Below are positions 18,725-28,267 of a stretch of 64,000 bases of DNA, one piece after another. The translations under genes and the position numbers were made by a program. The stretch is from Moorena bouillonii PNG. Its GTDB lineage: Bacteria > Cyanobacteriota > Cyanobacteriia > Cyanobacteriales > Coleofasciculaceae. The notes beneath the pieces are model-generated. The model was not told the origin of the DNA and ran no database searches. It was given only the letters and a program-made list of their open reading frames with translations. The first letter of the stretch is position 1; each line of letters begins with the position of its first letter. Where the stretch lies: NCBI RefSeq assembly GCF_001942495.1, contig NZ_MKZS01000001.1, forward strand, positions 5,130,903-5,194,902, in the 5' to 3' direction.

Positions 18725-20101
18725 TCACGGGTTACTTTTGCGGTATTGGATCCGGTAAATTCGGTTGTTGGCTTCTTCTGTGACTAACAGACTGCCATCT
18801 TTTAGCACCAGCAAACCAACTGGACGTCCCCAAGTGGTTGGTCCTGAGGAATCGATCAGAAAACCGGTCAGAAAATCTTCATAGTAGCCTAATGGTCGTC
18901 TATCAGTTTTGAAGGGAATAAAGACAACCTTGTAACCGGTGCCTCGGTTACGATTCCAAGAACCACGAAACGCTACAAAGGCACCGTTACGATACTTTCC
19001 TGGAAAGGTCTGTCCATCATAAAATTGTAATCCTAGTGCTGCTGAGTGCGATTGGAATAAAACATCGGGAGTTCGGGTTTGGGCAACCAGTTCAGGTTTG
19101 ATGCTTTGACCATTGCGGGTTTGACGGGGATCGATGAGATGGGGGGCTAAATAGGCATAGGGCCAACCATAGAATTCCCCTTGGCGAATGCGGGTAAAGT
19201 AATCAGGAACTAGGTCATCTCCGATCAGATCTCGTTCATTGACAGTAGTGTAAAGTTCACCAGTAATTGGGTGAAAGTCGAGACCGACAGGATTACGTAA
19301 GCCATAGGCAAAGGTCTGTTGGTTTGAGCCGTCCAGGTTCATCACCTGTACCGATGCTCGGGGTAGGGGTTCCCGATCGACATTAGACCGTGAACCAATC
19401 GAGACGTAGATTTTGTTGAGGTTGGGAGACACTACCACATTGCGCGTCCAATGCTGGTTGTAGCCACCACCAGGAAGGTCAGCAATTTTTTGACCTTTGC
19501 CAGTGAGTTGCTCTTGACCTTTTGTGTAGGGAAATCGGACTACAGCATTAGTGTTGCCCAAGAAAAAGTATTGATCAGCAAACGCCATGCCAAAGGGAAT
19601 ATTTAACCCATTACTGGCACTAGCAAAGGTTTTTTTGATATCAGCCACTCCATCACCATTGCTGTCACGCAATAAACGAATACGATTTGCCCGAGTTTCT
19701 GTGACCAAGATATCCCCAGTGGGAGTAAGTGCTAGCCAGCGGGGACGGTCTAATCCATCAGCAAATACGTTAACTTGGAAACCCGCTGGTACTTTTAGGC
19801 TTGGGTTGGATGGCACTGCTACCACTTTTGGAGGTCGAGAGGCGCTAGTAGTAGCAAAGGGTTGGGGTAAATCATTCAGGGTAATTTGAATCGGTTGGGG
19901 TGTCAGGGGTTTCGTATCGATTAGGGTTTTTGTGGATAAAGCATTTGTTTGTGTAGGTGCCTGAGCAATTTGGGGAGATTCTTCAGACGACGACTTTTGT
20001 ACAATCGGTGCAGCAGGTGCTTGAGTTGAGGTACTGGCTGAACTACAGGCTACTACCGTAGTCATCAGCAGTTGCAGGATCAGGAAACGTGGGCAGTTCA
20101 T
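18725..20101 (-). CDS. Lipoprotein with sugar/sorbosone dehydrogenase-like beta-propeller
   Basis: Belongs to the soluble PQQ glucose dehydrogenase/sorbosone dehydrogenase family, possibly oxidising a sugar at the cell surface; substrate unknown. The N-terminus is a lipoprotein signal with lipobox (LLMTTVVACSS, Cys at about residue 19 from the ATG). A Pro/Thr/Ser-rich linker runs to about 90. The propeller then begins at VPAGFQVNVFADGLDRPRWL. Repeated blades are visible in GDILVTETRANRIRLLRDSN, FAYGLRNPVGLDFHP and GDDLVPDYFTRI. The start used is ATG at 20101; an upstream in-frame GTG at 20113 is less likely. A quinone cofactor is inferred from family only. Confidence 0.85.
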   Translation of the reverse strand: MNCPRFLILQLLMTTVVACSSASTSTQAPAAPIVQKSSSEESPQIAQAPTQTNALSTKTLIDTKPLTPQPIQITLNDLPQPFATTSASRPPKVVAVPSNPSLKVPAGFQVNVFADGLDRPRWLALTPTGDILVTETRANRIRLLRDSNGDGVADIKKTFASASNGLNIPFGMAFADQYFFLGNTNAVVRFPYTKGQEQLTGKGQKIADLPGGGYNQHWTRNVVVSPNLNKIYVSIGSRSNVDREPLPRASVQVMNLDGSNQQTFAYGLRNPVGLDFHPITGELYTTVNERDLIGDDLVPDYFTRIRQGEFYGWPYAYLAPHLIDPRQTRNGQSIKPELVAQTRTPDVLFQSHSAALGLQFYDGQTFPGKYRNGAFVAFRGSWNRNRGTGYKVVFIPFKTDRRPLGYYEDFLTGFLIDSSGPTTWGRPVGLLVLKDGSLLVTEEANNRIYRIQYRKSNP

Positions 20102-20186
20102 GGTCAGGAGCACAGGGTGATATTGCGATTGATCTTAACTGACCAAGTAGCAATCAAAGGTATTACTTGATTGCGGTTGCAAGTTA

Positions 20187-20378
20187 TCAGGTTAGTCGGT
20201 TGAAGGTTAGTCGGTTGCTGGTTAGTAGGTGTTGCCGGTTGCTGCTTAGAACCTTGGCCAAAAGGCCACGCTACGGGAACAACCCACCCTACACCGAACG
20301 CCACAAGCGAACAACCGGTTAACCTTCAACCTGTTAACCTTCAACCTGTTAACCTTCAACCTGTTAACCTTCAACCCT
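20187..20378. repeat. Composite repeat: array, GGCC core, opposite array
   Basis: The left part (20187-20245) has GGTTAGTCGGTTGAAGG-type units. The middle (about 20250-20285) has the core CCTTGGCCAAAAGGCCACG. The right part (20312-20378) has four units of CCTGTTAACCTTCAA, the reverse complement of the left sense. The two arms could pair into a long stem with the core at its tip. It lies between the dehydrogenase-like gene and the Hli gene. Confidence 0.85.
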
Positions 20379-20533
20379 ATCTCCCCATAGCCTCCAGTTA
20401 TCCCTATTTCAGGCAAAGCGTATCGATTTATACCATATTTTGGTTATAAAAATATAAATAAATGTTGCAAACTTTTCCAAAATAGGTTAAGTTATATTAC
20501 AGAAGCTAACAAAGAGCTAGGAGATCTATAACA

Positions 20534-20680
20534 ATGACTCAAGAGCAAGAATCTAAGTTCGGTTTCACCAACTTTGCTGAAACCTGGAATGGCCGTTTGG
20601 CAATGCTTGGTTTCGCCATTGGCTTGGCTACCGAGTTGCTGACTGGTAACGGCATTCTGCAACAACTAGGTCTGATGTAA
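20534..20680 (+). CDS. hli: High-light-inducible (one-helix chlorophyll-binding) protein
   Basis: A 48-residue thylakoid protein of the Hlip/SCP family, which binds chlorophyll and carotenoid and protects photosystem II assembly under light stress. The diagnostic motif FAETWNGRLAMLGFAIGLAT (about 14-33) contains the chlorophyll ligands Glu and Asn in ExxNxR and forms the single membrane helix. The ribosome binding site AGGAGA lies 9 nt before the ATG. A GC-rich hairpin follows 16 nt after the stop, so it is a monocistronic transcript. AT-rich sequence upstream should hold the promoter. Confidence 0.94.
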   Translation: MTQEQESKFGFTNFAETWNGRLAMLGFAIGLATELLTGNGILQQLGLM

Positions 20681-20696
20681 TCGGCCATAAGCACTT

Positions 20697-20715
20697 GGGC
20701 GCACGGTGTGCGCCC
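20697..20715 (+). terminator. GC-rich hairpin after the Hli gene
   Basis: Arms GGGCGCAC and GTGCGCCC with a GGT loop, 16 nt downstream of the stop codon. There is only a weak T-rich tail (GTTGATTTGT), but position and stability fit a terminator or 3'-protecting stem. Confidence 0.65.
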
Positions 20716-20924
20716 CTAGAGTTGATTTGTGTTCTACTCAATATTGGAAGCAATATCGCAAGCGCTATACCTGCATTTCTGACAAAGATTGCGATCGCAG
20801 TCACTGAAAGCCTTACACAATCTAGGGTTTACCCCCATTGAAGCTCAGCAATAAAAACGACAGTGTGTTGTTCTTAAGCGATCGCTTAACTATTCCTAAT
20901 AAAATAGAACACTTTTATACCGAT

Positions 20925-21743
20925 CTACTTAGTTGTTAATTGCTCAACAATACCCATCACTGCACTGCGGGTTAGTTTAGATTGTCCGAGGGCTAAAACA
21001 TCAAGGGTGGCATGAGCTAATGCTAGGGGAATTTGGCAAAAATTTCTGGCTGGACTATTCTTCATGAGAGCATTGGTGTAAGCATCAGCTAAAGAGAGAT
21101 TTCTCCGAGCATATTTGTGTAGCTCTTCTTGGCTCCAGCCGTTGGGAAAAAAATCCACTTGCCTTGTCAAATCTTCAGAGCGGTTACGTAGAATGTTGAC
21201 TGCTTGTAAACCCCGACCAAAACCAACTGCATAACTACGGTTAGTTTGGGTACCATCATACCAAGCCCATAAATCAGAAAGTAACAATCCTACAGAGCCA
21301 GCAACGCTATAAGTATAAGCATCCAAATCCATTTCTGTATTAATTTCCCAACCGCATTCAGCCCAAGCTGCCATTCTATCTGCCATAGCTGCGCTAGCTT
21401 CCCAAATGCGAGGTGCAATGGTTTCCGGTGCTAGCATTGCCCATTCACCAATCCGAATGCTTACTTCTGGAAGTGGCTGTTCGTGCTTACTCAAGGCTAA
21501 AGATAATTCCGAGGCACTGAATCCATTACCTATACCTTGTAGACCGAAACTAATTTTTCGCAACAGTGAAGCCTTCCTAGGGTTATCAAGCTCAAAATTA
21601 TCTTCAATTTCGTCAATTGCACGCATACACAAGTATGCAGAAGCAACCGATTCTTGTAACCCTCCTGGTAAACAACTAATTGGAATGTAGAAAGTTCGAC
21701 TAGTTTCTTTGAGAATTCCTAAGGCATCTTTACATAGTTGCAT
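20925..21743 (-). CDS. Squalene/phytoene synthase family protein
   Basis: Head-to-head prenyl condensing family. The 272 residues start near the family pattern SRTFYIPISCLPGGLQ (about 15-30). The first acidic motif is RAIDEIEDN (about 41-49). The usual second motif DxxED is NILRNRSEDL (about 185-194), where the first Asp is replaced by Asn. The remaining Glu-Asp pair and the surrounding helix (VGFGRGLQAVNILRN) are conserved. This could alter or abolish the diphosphate ionisation step, so the product (squalene, phytoene or neither) is uncertain. It stands alone. Confidence 0.85.
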   Translation of the reverse strand: MQLCKDALGILKETSRTFYIPISCLPGGLQESVASAYLCMRAIDEIEDNFELDNPRKASLLRKISFGLQGIGNGFSASELSLALSKHEQPLPEVSIRIGEWAMLAPETIAPRIWEASAAMADRMAAWAECGWEINTEMDLDAYTYSVAGSVGLLLSDLWAWYDGTQTNRSYAVGFGRGLQAVNILRNRSEDLTRQVDFFPNGWSQEELHKYARRNLSLADAYTNALMKNSPARNFCQIPLALAHATLDVLALGQSKLTRSAVMGIVEQLTTK

Positions 21744-22046
21744 GACTTTACTATTCTCATCGTCGCTTTATATGATATTAATAAATTTTAAAGGATAAAT
21801 ACTCATAAATATTGAATTTATATGTATTTTTTGTCAAGAGGACTTACGAAGTTTAGTTGGTTTCGCCCCCCTAACCACTTCAGGTCTGTTTCAAAATTCA
21901 ATAAGTTAACGATTTTGGGTGATAGGGGTTTGGGTAAATACGGAAATAGGGAAATACAAGGCGCATTTACTCAAAACTAAGCCAATAAGCATATTTGACA
22001 CCTGGCTAATTAGTCGGCTTCAATCAACTGAAATGATTAACAATTA

Positions 22047-22092
22047 GTGATTCGAACCAAATTTAGTGTTCGATAAATTTGGTCCGAATCAC
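22047..22092. terminator. Long hairpin just downstream of purH
   Basis: 19-nt arms (GTGATTCGAACCAAATTTA and its near-perfect complement, one G-T wobble) around an 8-nt loop. It begins 28 nt after the purH stop on the minus strand. There is no strong T-run on either side. It may end or stabilise the purH transcript. Confidence 0.6.
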
Positions 22093-22120
22093 GACTATTT
22101 CTTCTGGATAATGTAAATAA

Positions 22121-23662
22121 CTAATGTAAAAAGTGGCGCATACCGGTGATCACCATTACTAATCCCAGTTCATCTGCTGCCTGAATCGAGTCTTGATCTC
22201 GTAAACTACCACCCGGTTGCACAATTGCCTCAATCCCCGCTTTAGCAGCTGTCCGCACTGAGTCATCGAAGGGGAAGAATCCATCACTAGCAAGGATAGC
22301 GTTTTTGCTATTTTCCCCAGCCTGTTCTAAAGCTATATTGACTGCACCTACCCGATTCATTTGACCGGCACCCACACCTAAAGTTGTGCGATCGCGTGTC
22401 ACGACAATGGCATTGGATTTAACATGCTTACACACCTTCCAAGCAAATAATAATTCTGCCATTTGGTCAGGAGTAGGTTGCTTTTGGCTTACCACTTGCC
22501 AATTCTCAGGATTATCCATGGCATCATCCGCAGCTTGTACCAGAAACCCCCCTGCAATAGCTTTCACAGTTTGCTTTGATCCGGTCTGTAAGTCTGGTAA
22601 TAGCAACACTCTTAGCTTCGACTTAGCACTGAGAATTTCTTGAGCTTCTGGTTCACAGCCTGGTGCGACTACACATTCTAAAAAAGTTTTCTTTAACGCC
22701 ACAGCTGTAGCAGCATCAATGGGTTGATTTAATGCCACAATTCCACCGAAGGCAGAAATAGAGTCAGCATTGAATGCTTTCTGATAGGCTTGCGAGAGGG
22801 TTTCTGCCAAGGCTACCCCACAAGGATTGGTGTGCTTGAGAATTGCTGCGGCTGGAGTGTCAGTAAATTCATTAATGATCCGCCGTGCAGCTTCTAAATC
22901 CACCAGGTTGTTGTAACTGAGTTCCTTACCCTGAAGTTTAGTGGCTGCAGCCCAACCTGTGGGAACTGTTCCGGTTTGATACCACGATGCCGGTTGATGG
23001 GGATTCTCGCCATAGCGTAGAGATTGGCGCTGTTGTCCAGACAAAGTAAATCGTTTTGGTAGGGATACTGGATCTTTGTACCCGATCAGGTAGGATGCGA
23101 TCGCATGGTCATAGGCAGCGGTATGACCAAAAACCTCTATAGCGCAAGCCTGACGGAATTCGATTGATGGTTGATTTCCATTCTGGCGCAACTCCTCTAA
23201 GTAATCCTGATACTGACTGGGATTACACAGCACTGTCAAGTGAGCATAGTTTTTCGCAGCTGCCCTCAGCAGTGTTGGACCACCGATATCGATAGTTTCA
23301 ATTGCTTCTGCTAAACTCACGTCCGGTTTAGCAACAGTCTGTTCAAATGGATAGAGATTCACCACCACCAAATCAATGGGACGAATCTGGTTTGTCTCCA
23401 TTTCTGCCACATCTTCGGGCAAATCTCGCCTTCCCAAAATTCCACCATGAATTCGTGGATGTAGGGTTTTGACCCTGCCACCCAAAATTTCTGGAAAGCC
23501 AGTGTAATCAGACACTTTCGTTACCGGCAAACCTTCTGATTGCAAGGCTTTAGCCGTTCCGCCACTGCTGATTAAATCAAATTCCAATTCTTCTACTAGC
23601 TGACGGGCAAAGTCGATTAGTCCAGTTTTGTCAGATACACTCAGCAGTGCCAGATTTGCCAT
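22121..23662 (-). CDS. purH: Bifunctional AICAR transformylase/IMP cyclohydrolase
   Basis: Catalyses the last two steps of purine synthesis, AICAR to FAICAR to IMP. The N-terminal MGS-like cyclohydrolase domain (about residues 1-190) shows ALLSVSDKTGLIDFARQLVE, GGRVKTLHPRIHGGILGRR and NLYPFEQTV. The C-terminal transformylase domain has LRYGENPHQPASWYQ, AAILKHTNPCGVALA and CKHVKSNAIVV, with the catalytic Lys-His in the KHTNPCG motif. The start chosen is ATG at 23662 (MANLALL); an in-frame TTG nine bases upstream is unlikely. The 513 residues are normal length. Confidence 0.96.
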   Translation of the reverse strand: MANLALLSVSDKTGLIDFARQLVEELEFDLISSGGTAKALQSEGLPVTKVSDYTGFPEILGGRVKTLHPRIHGGILGRRDLPEDVAEMETNQIRPIDLVVVNLYPFEQTVAKPDVSLAEAIETIDIGGPTLLRAAAKNYAHLTVLCNPSQYQDYLEELRQNGNQPSIEFRQACAIEVFGHTAAYDHAIASYLIGYKDPVSLPKRFTLSGQQRQSLRYGENPHQPASWYQTGTVPTGWAAATKLQGKELSYNNLVDLEAARRIINEFTDTPAAAILKHTNPCGVALAETLSQAYQKAFNADSISAFGGIVALNQPIDAATAVALKKTFLECVVAPGCEPEAQEILSAKSKLRVLLLPDLQTGSKQTVKAIAGGFLVQAADDAMDNPENWQVVSQKQPTPDQMAELLFAWKVCKHVKSNAIVVTRDRTTLGVGAGQMNRVGAVNIALEQAGENSKNAILASDGFFPFDDSVRTAAKAGIEAIVQPGGSLRDQDSIQAADELGLVMVITGMRHFLH

Positions 23663-23953
23663 TTCAAACAATTTTACAAAAAGTCAACCGAATTCTGAAT
23701 TATCAATTCAGAATGCAGAATTATTAGTTGCTAAATTCAGGATTCAGCAACTTAATAATTCAGAAATAGTTCAGAAATATTCCACCTTACTTCTGGATTA
23801 TGGATTCTGCACTCTGAATTTTTTTTTTAAATTGTCAAGAGGTTTTTTAGGGTAAATTTCAATAATTCAGCGAACTAAGTAGGTACTTATATTTAATTAG
23901 CTTACCTACCAATACCGAATGAATTATTTCCATCTTTTACCCATTCTTCCTAA

Positions 23954-24079
23954 TTACAACGGATGGAAAAGTAGATCAGGGAAAAAGCGGTTAAATTCAA
24001 TCAAAATTCCAGCCGTAACGGTCATCCAAAGAGCCAATAACACTGGTGCTAGGGACAAATACTTAACTAAATCCTGCAT
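23954..24079 (-). CDS. psaJ: Photosystem I subunit IX
   Basis: A 41-residue, one-helix subunit of photosystem I that sits beside PsaF and binds chlorophyll at the rim of the complex. The translation contains [20 protein letters not shown] followed by [11 protein letters not shown], the standard PsaJ C-terminus. It lies 162 nt downstream of psaF on the same strand, the normal psaF-psaJ order, so both are probably on one mRNA. A possible ribosome site, GGAGAAT, precedes the ATG. Confidence 0.96.
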   Translation of the reverse strand: MQDLVKYLSLAPVLLALWMTVTAGILIEFNRFFPDLLFHPL

Positions 24080-24241
24080 GGAACATTCTCCTAAAATCGA
24101 TAACTATTTCAAGACATCTTGGCACATCAAGATAATGCCCTGTCTATAAAGCGCGAAAATTTGATTAGCGAGAACGGCAGTAGTTTTTAGCTAACTTTTC
24201 AGTGCTAAAAGCGTTCCCGCGAGCGAGTCTAAGTATGATTG

Positions 24242-24736
24242 CTAGCGTGGTGAGACAGGAATCTCATCATCTTTAGCAAACATTTCACCAGTGGTGATTT
24301 CTTTGAATGCTAACAAAGGCCATGAGGCAGCCATTAGCATCTTACTAACTGCCAAGGGGACATCAATGATGACTTCTTTGTCTTCTGGGTTCTTACCCTT
24401 TTGAATCGCTTGTAGATAGCTGCGACCTGCCCAGCCAATCCAGCCAGTGATATAGAGGAAGAGTAAGCTAGGAATGAGGAAGTCACCCATATGGGAGAAA
24501 CGACCATCCACAATCAAGTGAGGATATCCCTCATCACCACAAAGTGCTTGAGAATACCGCTCAAATCGGTTCGCCCCGGAATTGGGGTTAGCTGTAGTGT
24601 TTAGGAATTCAGCCTTCCGGGCTTGGAATGCAGCAGACTCACTACAAGGGGTGAGATGATCCAAAGAAGCAGAGGCTGGGCTGATGGCGCAAAACCAAAC
24701 AGAGACGGCAAAAATTAAAGCTAACAATCGTCGCAT
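24242..24736 (-). CDS. psaF: Photosystem I subunit III
   Basis: Luminal/membrane subunit of photosystem I. The 164-residue precursor has a cleavable signal peptide (about 1-23, ending SPASA) for export to the thylakoid lumen. A mature domain with two Cys follows ([12 protein letters not shown] and [11 protein letters not shown]), then a membrane segment ([20 protein letters not shown], about 86-105) and a C-terminal hydrophobic stretch around [24 protein letters not shown] precedes the ATG as ribosome site. It is divergent from tsaD, with a shared 151-bp AT-rich promoter region. Confidence 0.97.
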   Translation of the reverse strand: MRRLLALIFAVSVWFCAISPASASLDHLTPCSESAAFQARKAEFLNTTANPNSGANRFERYSQALCGDEGYPHLIVDGRFSHMGDFLIPSLLFLYITGWIGWAGRSYLQAIQKGKNPEDKEVIIDVPLAVSKMLMAASWPLLAFKEITTGEMFAKDDEIPVSPR

Positions 24737-24887
24737 AGAAAGTGTCTCCTTTTGTTAAGAAACAAAAAGTTTTTTGTACAAACCAAAAGATCAAATTATT
24801 TGTACACTCAGGCAATCTTACTCTGAGCCGTGTATCTAGTAAAGTTTAATTAACTAAAAGTAGTGTTTCAATAAAGGTCATTGGTGA

Positions 24888-25934
24888 ATGGCTTGTGTTT
24901 TAGCAATAGAAACCAGTTGTGATGAAACAGCTGTGGCGATTGTTAAAAATCGTAAATGTTGTAGCAATATCGTTGCTTCCCAAATTCCTATGCATCGGCA
25001 GTATGGGGGTGTGGTGCCAGAGGTAGCATCCCGTAGCCATCTGGAAACCATCAATAATGCGATCGCGGAAGCCCTAGAAGCAGCTCAACTGGACTGGGGC
25101 GCAATTGACGGCATTGCTGCTACCTGCGCTCCCGGCTTAGTGGGCTCTCTACTAGTGGGGGTCACAGCTGCCAAAACTCTGGCCATTGTCCACAACAAGC
25201 CCTTTGTAGGTGTCCATCATCTAGAAGGTCATATTTACGCCACCTATCTCAGTGAGCCAGAACTAGAACCACCATTTTTGAGTCTATTGGTGTCTGGGGG
25301 TCACACTAGCTTAATTTATGTCAAAACCTGTGGTAGCTATGAGATACTGGGGGCAACCCGTGATGATGCTGCGGGTGAAGCCTTTGATAAGGTAGCACGA
25401 TTATTAAAGTTAGGTTATCCCGGAGGACCAGCTATAGATAAGTTAGCACGAGAGGGCAACGCCAAAGCCTTTACCTTGCCAGAGGGTAAGATTTCCCTTG
25501 CTAGTGGTGGTTATCATCCCTATGACTCCAGTTTTAGCGGTTTGAAGACAGCAGTACTAAGGCTGGTGCAAAAACTGGAGCAGGAACACTCAGAAATTCC
25601 AGTGACCGACATTGCTGCCAGCTTTCAGGAAACCGTAGTGCGATCGCTTACCAAGCGTACCATTGGTTGTGCTCTCGACTATGGTCTGGAAACAATTGCC
25701 GTTGGGGGTGGGGTGGCTGCCAATAGTGGATTGAGACAACAGTTGCAAGCTGCAGCAACTGAGCATAATTTGCGAGTTATTTTTCCTCCCCTGAAGTTTT
25801 GTACCGATAATGCCGCAATGATTGGCTGTGCCGCAACTGACCATTTAAATCAAGGACATACTTCCCCTTTGACTTTGGGAGTGCGATCGCGAATGCCTAT
25901 CACTAAGGTGATGGAACTTTATTCAGAGGTTTAA
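24888..25934 (+). CDS. tsaD: tRNA N6-adenosine threonylcarbamoyltransferase
   Basis: Transfers the threonylcarbamoyl group to A37 of ANN-decoding tRNAs, as part of the TsaBDE machinery. The 348-residue ASKHA-fold protein starts [16 protein letters not shown]. The metal-binding HxxxH motif is in [11 protein letters not shown] (about 110-120), and the nucleotide-binding segments include [11 protein letters not shown] and [12 protein letters not shown]. Length and motifs are complete. The stop codon is followed directly by a repeat array beginning at 25935, so the transcript probably ends in repeat sequence. Confidence 0.97.
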   Translation: MACVLAIETSCDETAVAIVKNRKCCSNIVASQIPMHRQYGGVVPEVASRSHLETINNAIAEALEAAQLDWGAIDGIAATCAPGLVGSLLVGVTAAKTLAIVHNKPFVGVHHLEGHIYATYLSEPELEPPFLSLLVSGGHTSLIYVKTCGSYEILGATRDDAAGEAFDKVARLLKLGYPGGPAIDKLAREGNAKAFTLPEGKISLASGGYHPYDSSFSGLKTAVLRLVQKLEQEHSEIPVTDIAASFQETVVRSLTKRTIGCALDYGLETIAVGGGVAANSGLRQQLQAAATEHNLRVIFPPLKFCTDNAAMIGCAATDHLNQGHTSPLTLGVRSRMPITKVMELYSEV

Positions 25935-26092
25935 GAGGTTGAAGGTTTAAGAGGTTGAAGGTTTAAGAGGTTGAAGGTTTAAGAGGTTGAAGGTTTAAGA
26001 GGTTGAAGGTTGAACGCGATCGCGTGGCCGAAAGGCCAAGGTTGAAGAACCTGCTAACCTGTAACCTGCTAACCTCTAACCTGCTAACTTTT
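25935..26092. repeat. Composite repeat: 15-bp array, core, opposite array
   Basis: Five copies of GAGGTTGAAGGTTTAA run from the tsaD stop to about 26010. Then comes a core with GAACGCGATCGCGTGGCC and a GGCC-GAAA-GGCC palindrome (about 26010-26035). After that, units of the type CCTGCTAACCTGTAA in the opposite sense reach 26092. This is the same three-part layout as 20187-20378, placed between tsaD and tRNA-Pro. Confidence 0.85.
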
Positions 26093-26113
26093 AAAGTTAG
26101 TCCAAAAGTACAA

Positions 26114-26187
<74 letters not shown>

Positions 26188-26318
26188 ATAAAGTCATAAT
26201 TTAAGATTTCATCTATTTTATCATGCCTTAGGGGCAATCCGCCCCTAGCTTGTTAGGATCAAGATTAAAGTAACGTAACTTAAATTTATATATATATATA
26301 GTTGGAGTATAACCAAGA

Positions 26319-27188
26319 GTGGTAGTTAAACCAGAATGGTTGCGAGTCAAAGCGCCCCAATGGCAGCGTGTCGGCAATATTAAAGAAACCTTAAGAGATT
26401 TGGATCTCAATACTGTCTGTGAAGAAGCCTCTTGTCCCAATATCGGAGAGTGCTTCAATGCTGGTACTGCCACCTTTTTAATTATGGGACCAGCCTGTAC
26501 CCGTGCTTGTCCCTACTGCGATATTGACTTTGAGAAAAAACCCAAAGCCCTTGACTCCACTGAACCCACACGGCTAGCAGAAGCCGTGCAGCGCATGGGT
26601 TTAAATCATGTAGTTATTACCTCTGTCAACCGGGATGATTTACCCGATGGTGGAGCTTCCCAGTTTGTACAGTGCATTGAAGCCATTCGCCTGGTCTCAC
26701 CTCATACCACTATTGAGGTTTTAATCCCAGACTTGTGCGGGAACTGGGATGCCCTCGAAACAATTCTTCAAGCTAAACCGGAAGTCCTCAATCATAATAC
26801 AGAAACAGTACCCCGACTCTATCGGAAAGTACGGCCTCAAGGGGATTATCAGCGTTCCCTTGAATTACTGATGCGGACGCGAAACTTGGCTCCATCGGTT
26901 TACAGCAAATCTGGTCTAATGGTAGGTTTAGGAGAAACTGATGCCGAAGTCCGGCAAGTCATGGCGGATTTAAGGCAAGTAGACTGCGACATCTTAACTA
27001 TTGGTCAGTATCTTCAACCCACTCAAAAACACCTAAAAATTGCTGAATTCATAACCCCTAAACAATTTGATACCTGGAAAGAGTATGGTGAATCCCTCGG
27101 TTTCCTGCAAGTTGTTTCCTCTCCCCTCACCCGCAGTTCCTATCATGCCGAGCAAGTTCGAGAATTAATGCAGCGGTATCCCCGATGA
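26319..27188 (+). CDS. lipA: Lipoyl synthase
   Basis: Radical SAM enzyme that inserts two sulfurs into protein-bound octanoyl groups to make lipoate for 2-oxoacid dehydrogenases and glycine cleavage. The auxiliary cluster motif is [12 protein letters not shown] (about 39-50). The radical SAM cluster motif is CTRACPYC (about 65-72), preceded by [11 protein letters not shown]-terminal [13 protein letters not shown] region carries the serine that ligates the auxiliary cluster. The start is GTG at 26319 ([15 protein letters not shown]), the usual short cyanobacterial N-terminus. 289 residues is normal. Confidence 0.96.
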   Translation: MVVKPEWLRVKAPQWQRVGNIKETLRDLDLNTVCEEASCPNIGECFNAGTATFLIMGPACTRACPYCDIDFEKKPKALDSTEPTRLAEAVQRMGLNHVVITSVNRDDLPDGGASQFVQCIEAIRLVSPHTTIEVLIPDLCGNWDALETILQAKPEVLNHNTETVPRLYRKVRPQGDYQRSLELLMRTRNLAPSVYSKSGLMVGLGETDAEVRQVMADLRQVDCDILTIGQYLQPTQKHLKIAEFITPKQFDTWKEYGESLGFLQVVSSPLTRSSYHAEQVRELMQRYPR

Positions 27189-27270
27189 ACGCTTTCATGG
27201 TTGCAAAACAATTGAAACTAACAACTAACCAAGAAAGCGTTTCTTATACTGATCAGGTAAATTCAATGTT

Positions 27271-27306
27271 CTTACCCCTACTCCCTACTCCCTACTCCCT
27301 ACTCCC
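27271..27306. repeat. Heptamer tandem repeat upstream of gpsA
   Basis: About four units of the 7-mer CTACTCC precede gpsA by 50 nt. The same heptamer forms the longer array at 34121-34168. It lies in the short lipA-gpsA gap. Confidence 0.75.
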
Positions 27307-27355
27307 CAGGGCGAAAGCACCTCACCTAATTGAGAACTGCAATAACAAATAACAA

Positions 27356-28267
27356 ATGACCAAAATAACTATAATCGGAGCTGGTGTTTGGGGTACAGCC
27401 CTCAATAGCCTAGCCTCTCAAAACGGTCATCAGGTTTGTTTGTGGTCCCGTCGGAGTCAGACAAAATTAGCAGATGCTATAAAATCTAGCAGTATTATCT
27501 TGTCTGCTGTTTCCATGTCGGGGGTAAATTCTGTAGCGCAACAGCTAAAGGGATTATCAGTGTCTCCTGACGTGATCTTGGTCACAGCCACTAAGGGGTT
27601 AGATTTGCAAACTACCCGTACTCCCTCTCAAATCTGGCAAGCTGAATTTCCCAACAATCCTGTAGTGGTGCTATCGGGTCCCAATCTTTCCAAAGAAATT
27701 AAACAAGAACTCCCAGCCGCTACAGTAGTAGCTAGCACAGATGTAAAAGCAACTCAGATACTACAACAGGTGTTTTCTTCGCCAAATTTCCGGGTTTACA
27801 CCAATCGAGACCCCCTCGGTGTAGAACTAGGGGGTACCCTAAAAAATGTAATGGCGATCGCATCTGGAACCTGTGATGGTTTACAACTAGGCACAAATGC
27901 CAAAGCAGCTTTGCTAACCCGTGGACTTACAGAAATGATTCGTATTGGTACAGATTGGGGTGCTAAGGTAGAAACATTTTACGGTTTGTCGGGACTAGGA
28001 GATTTACTGGCAACCTGTAGTAGTAGCCTCAGTCGCAATTATCAAGTTGGTTATCAGCTCGCTCAGGGTCAGAAACTTGCAGATATTCTGGCCAACTTGG
28101 AGGGAACAGCAGAAGGGGTCAACACTACAAAGGTTGTGATGGAACGAGCTAAGCTCAAAAGAATTTCAGTACCTATTACTTATCAAGTCCATCGATTGCT
28201 CCAAGGGGAGATTACCCCCCAAGCTGCTGTTGAAGCTCTAATGTTACGAGATACTAAGCCAGAGTAA
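27356..28267 (+). CDS. gpsA: Glycerol-3-phosphate dehydrogenase (NAD(P)+)
   Basis: Reduces dihydroxyacetone phosphate to sn-glycerol 3-phosphate for membrane lipid synthesis. It opens with the nucleotide-binding motif ITIIGAGVWGTALNSL (about 4-19). Further signatures are LVTATKGLDL, VVLSGPNLSKEI, the catalytic-Lys region ELGGTLKNVMAIASGTCDG (about 160-178) and FYGLSGLGDLLATCSS. The N-terminal region between the fold's first two strands is shortened (SRRSQTKLADAIKSS). At 303 residues it is slightly shorter than the 330 typical elsewhere but like other cyanobacterial forms. Confidence 0.95.
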   Translation: MTKITIIGAGVWGTALNSLASQNGHQVCLWSRRSQTKLADAIKSSSIILSAVSMSGVNSVAQQLKGLSVSPDVILVTATKGLDLQTTRTPSQIWQAEFPNNPVVVLSGPNLSKEIKQELPAATVVASTDVKATQILQQVFSSPNFRVYTNRDPLGVELGGTLKNVMAIASGTCDGLQLGTNAKAALLTRGLTEMIRIGTDWGAKVETFYGLSGLGDLLATCSSSLSRNYQVGYQLAQGQKLADILANLEGTAEGVNTTKVVMERAKLKRISVPITYQVHRLLQGEITPQAAVEALMLRDTKPE

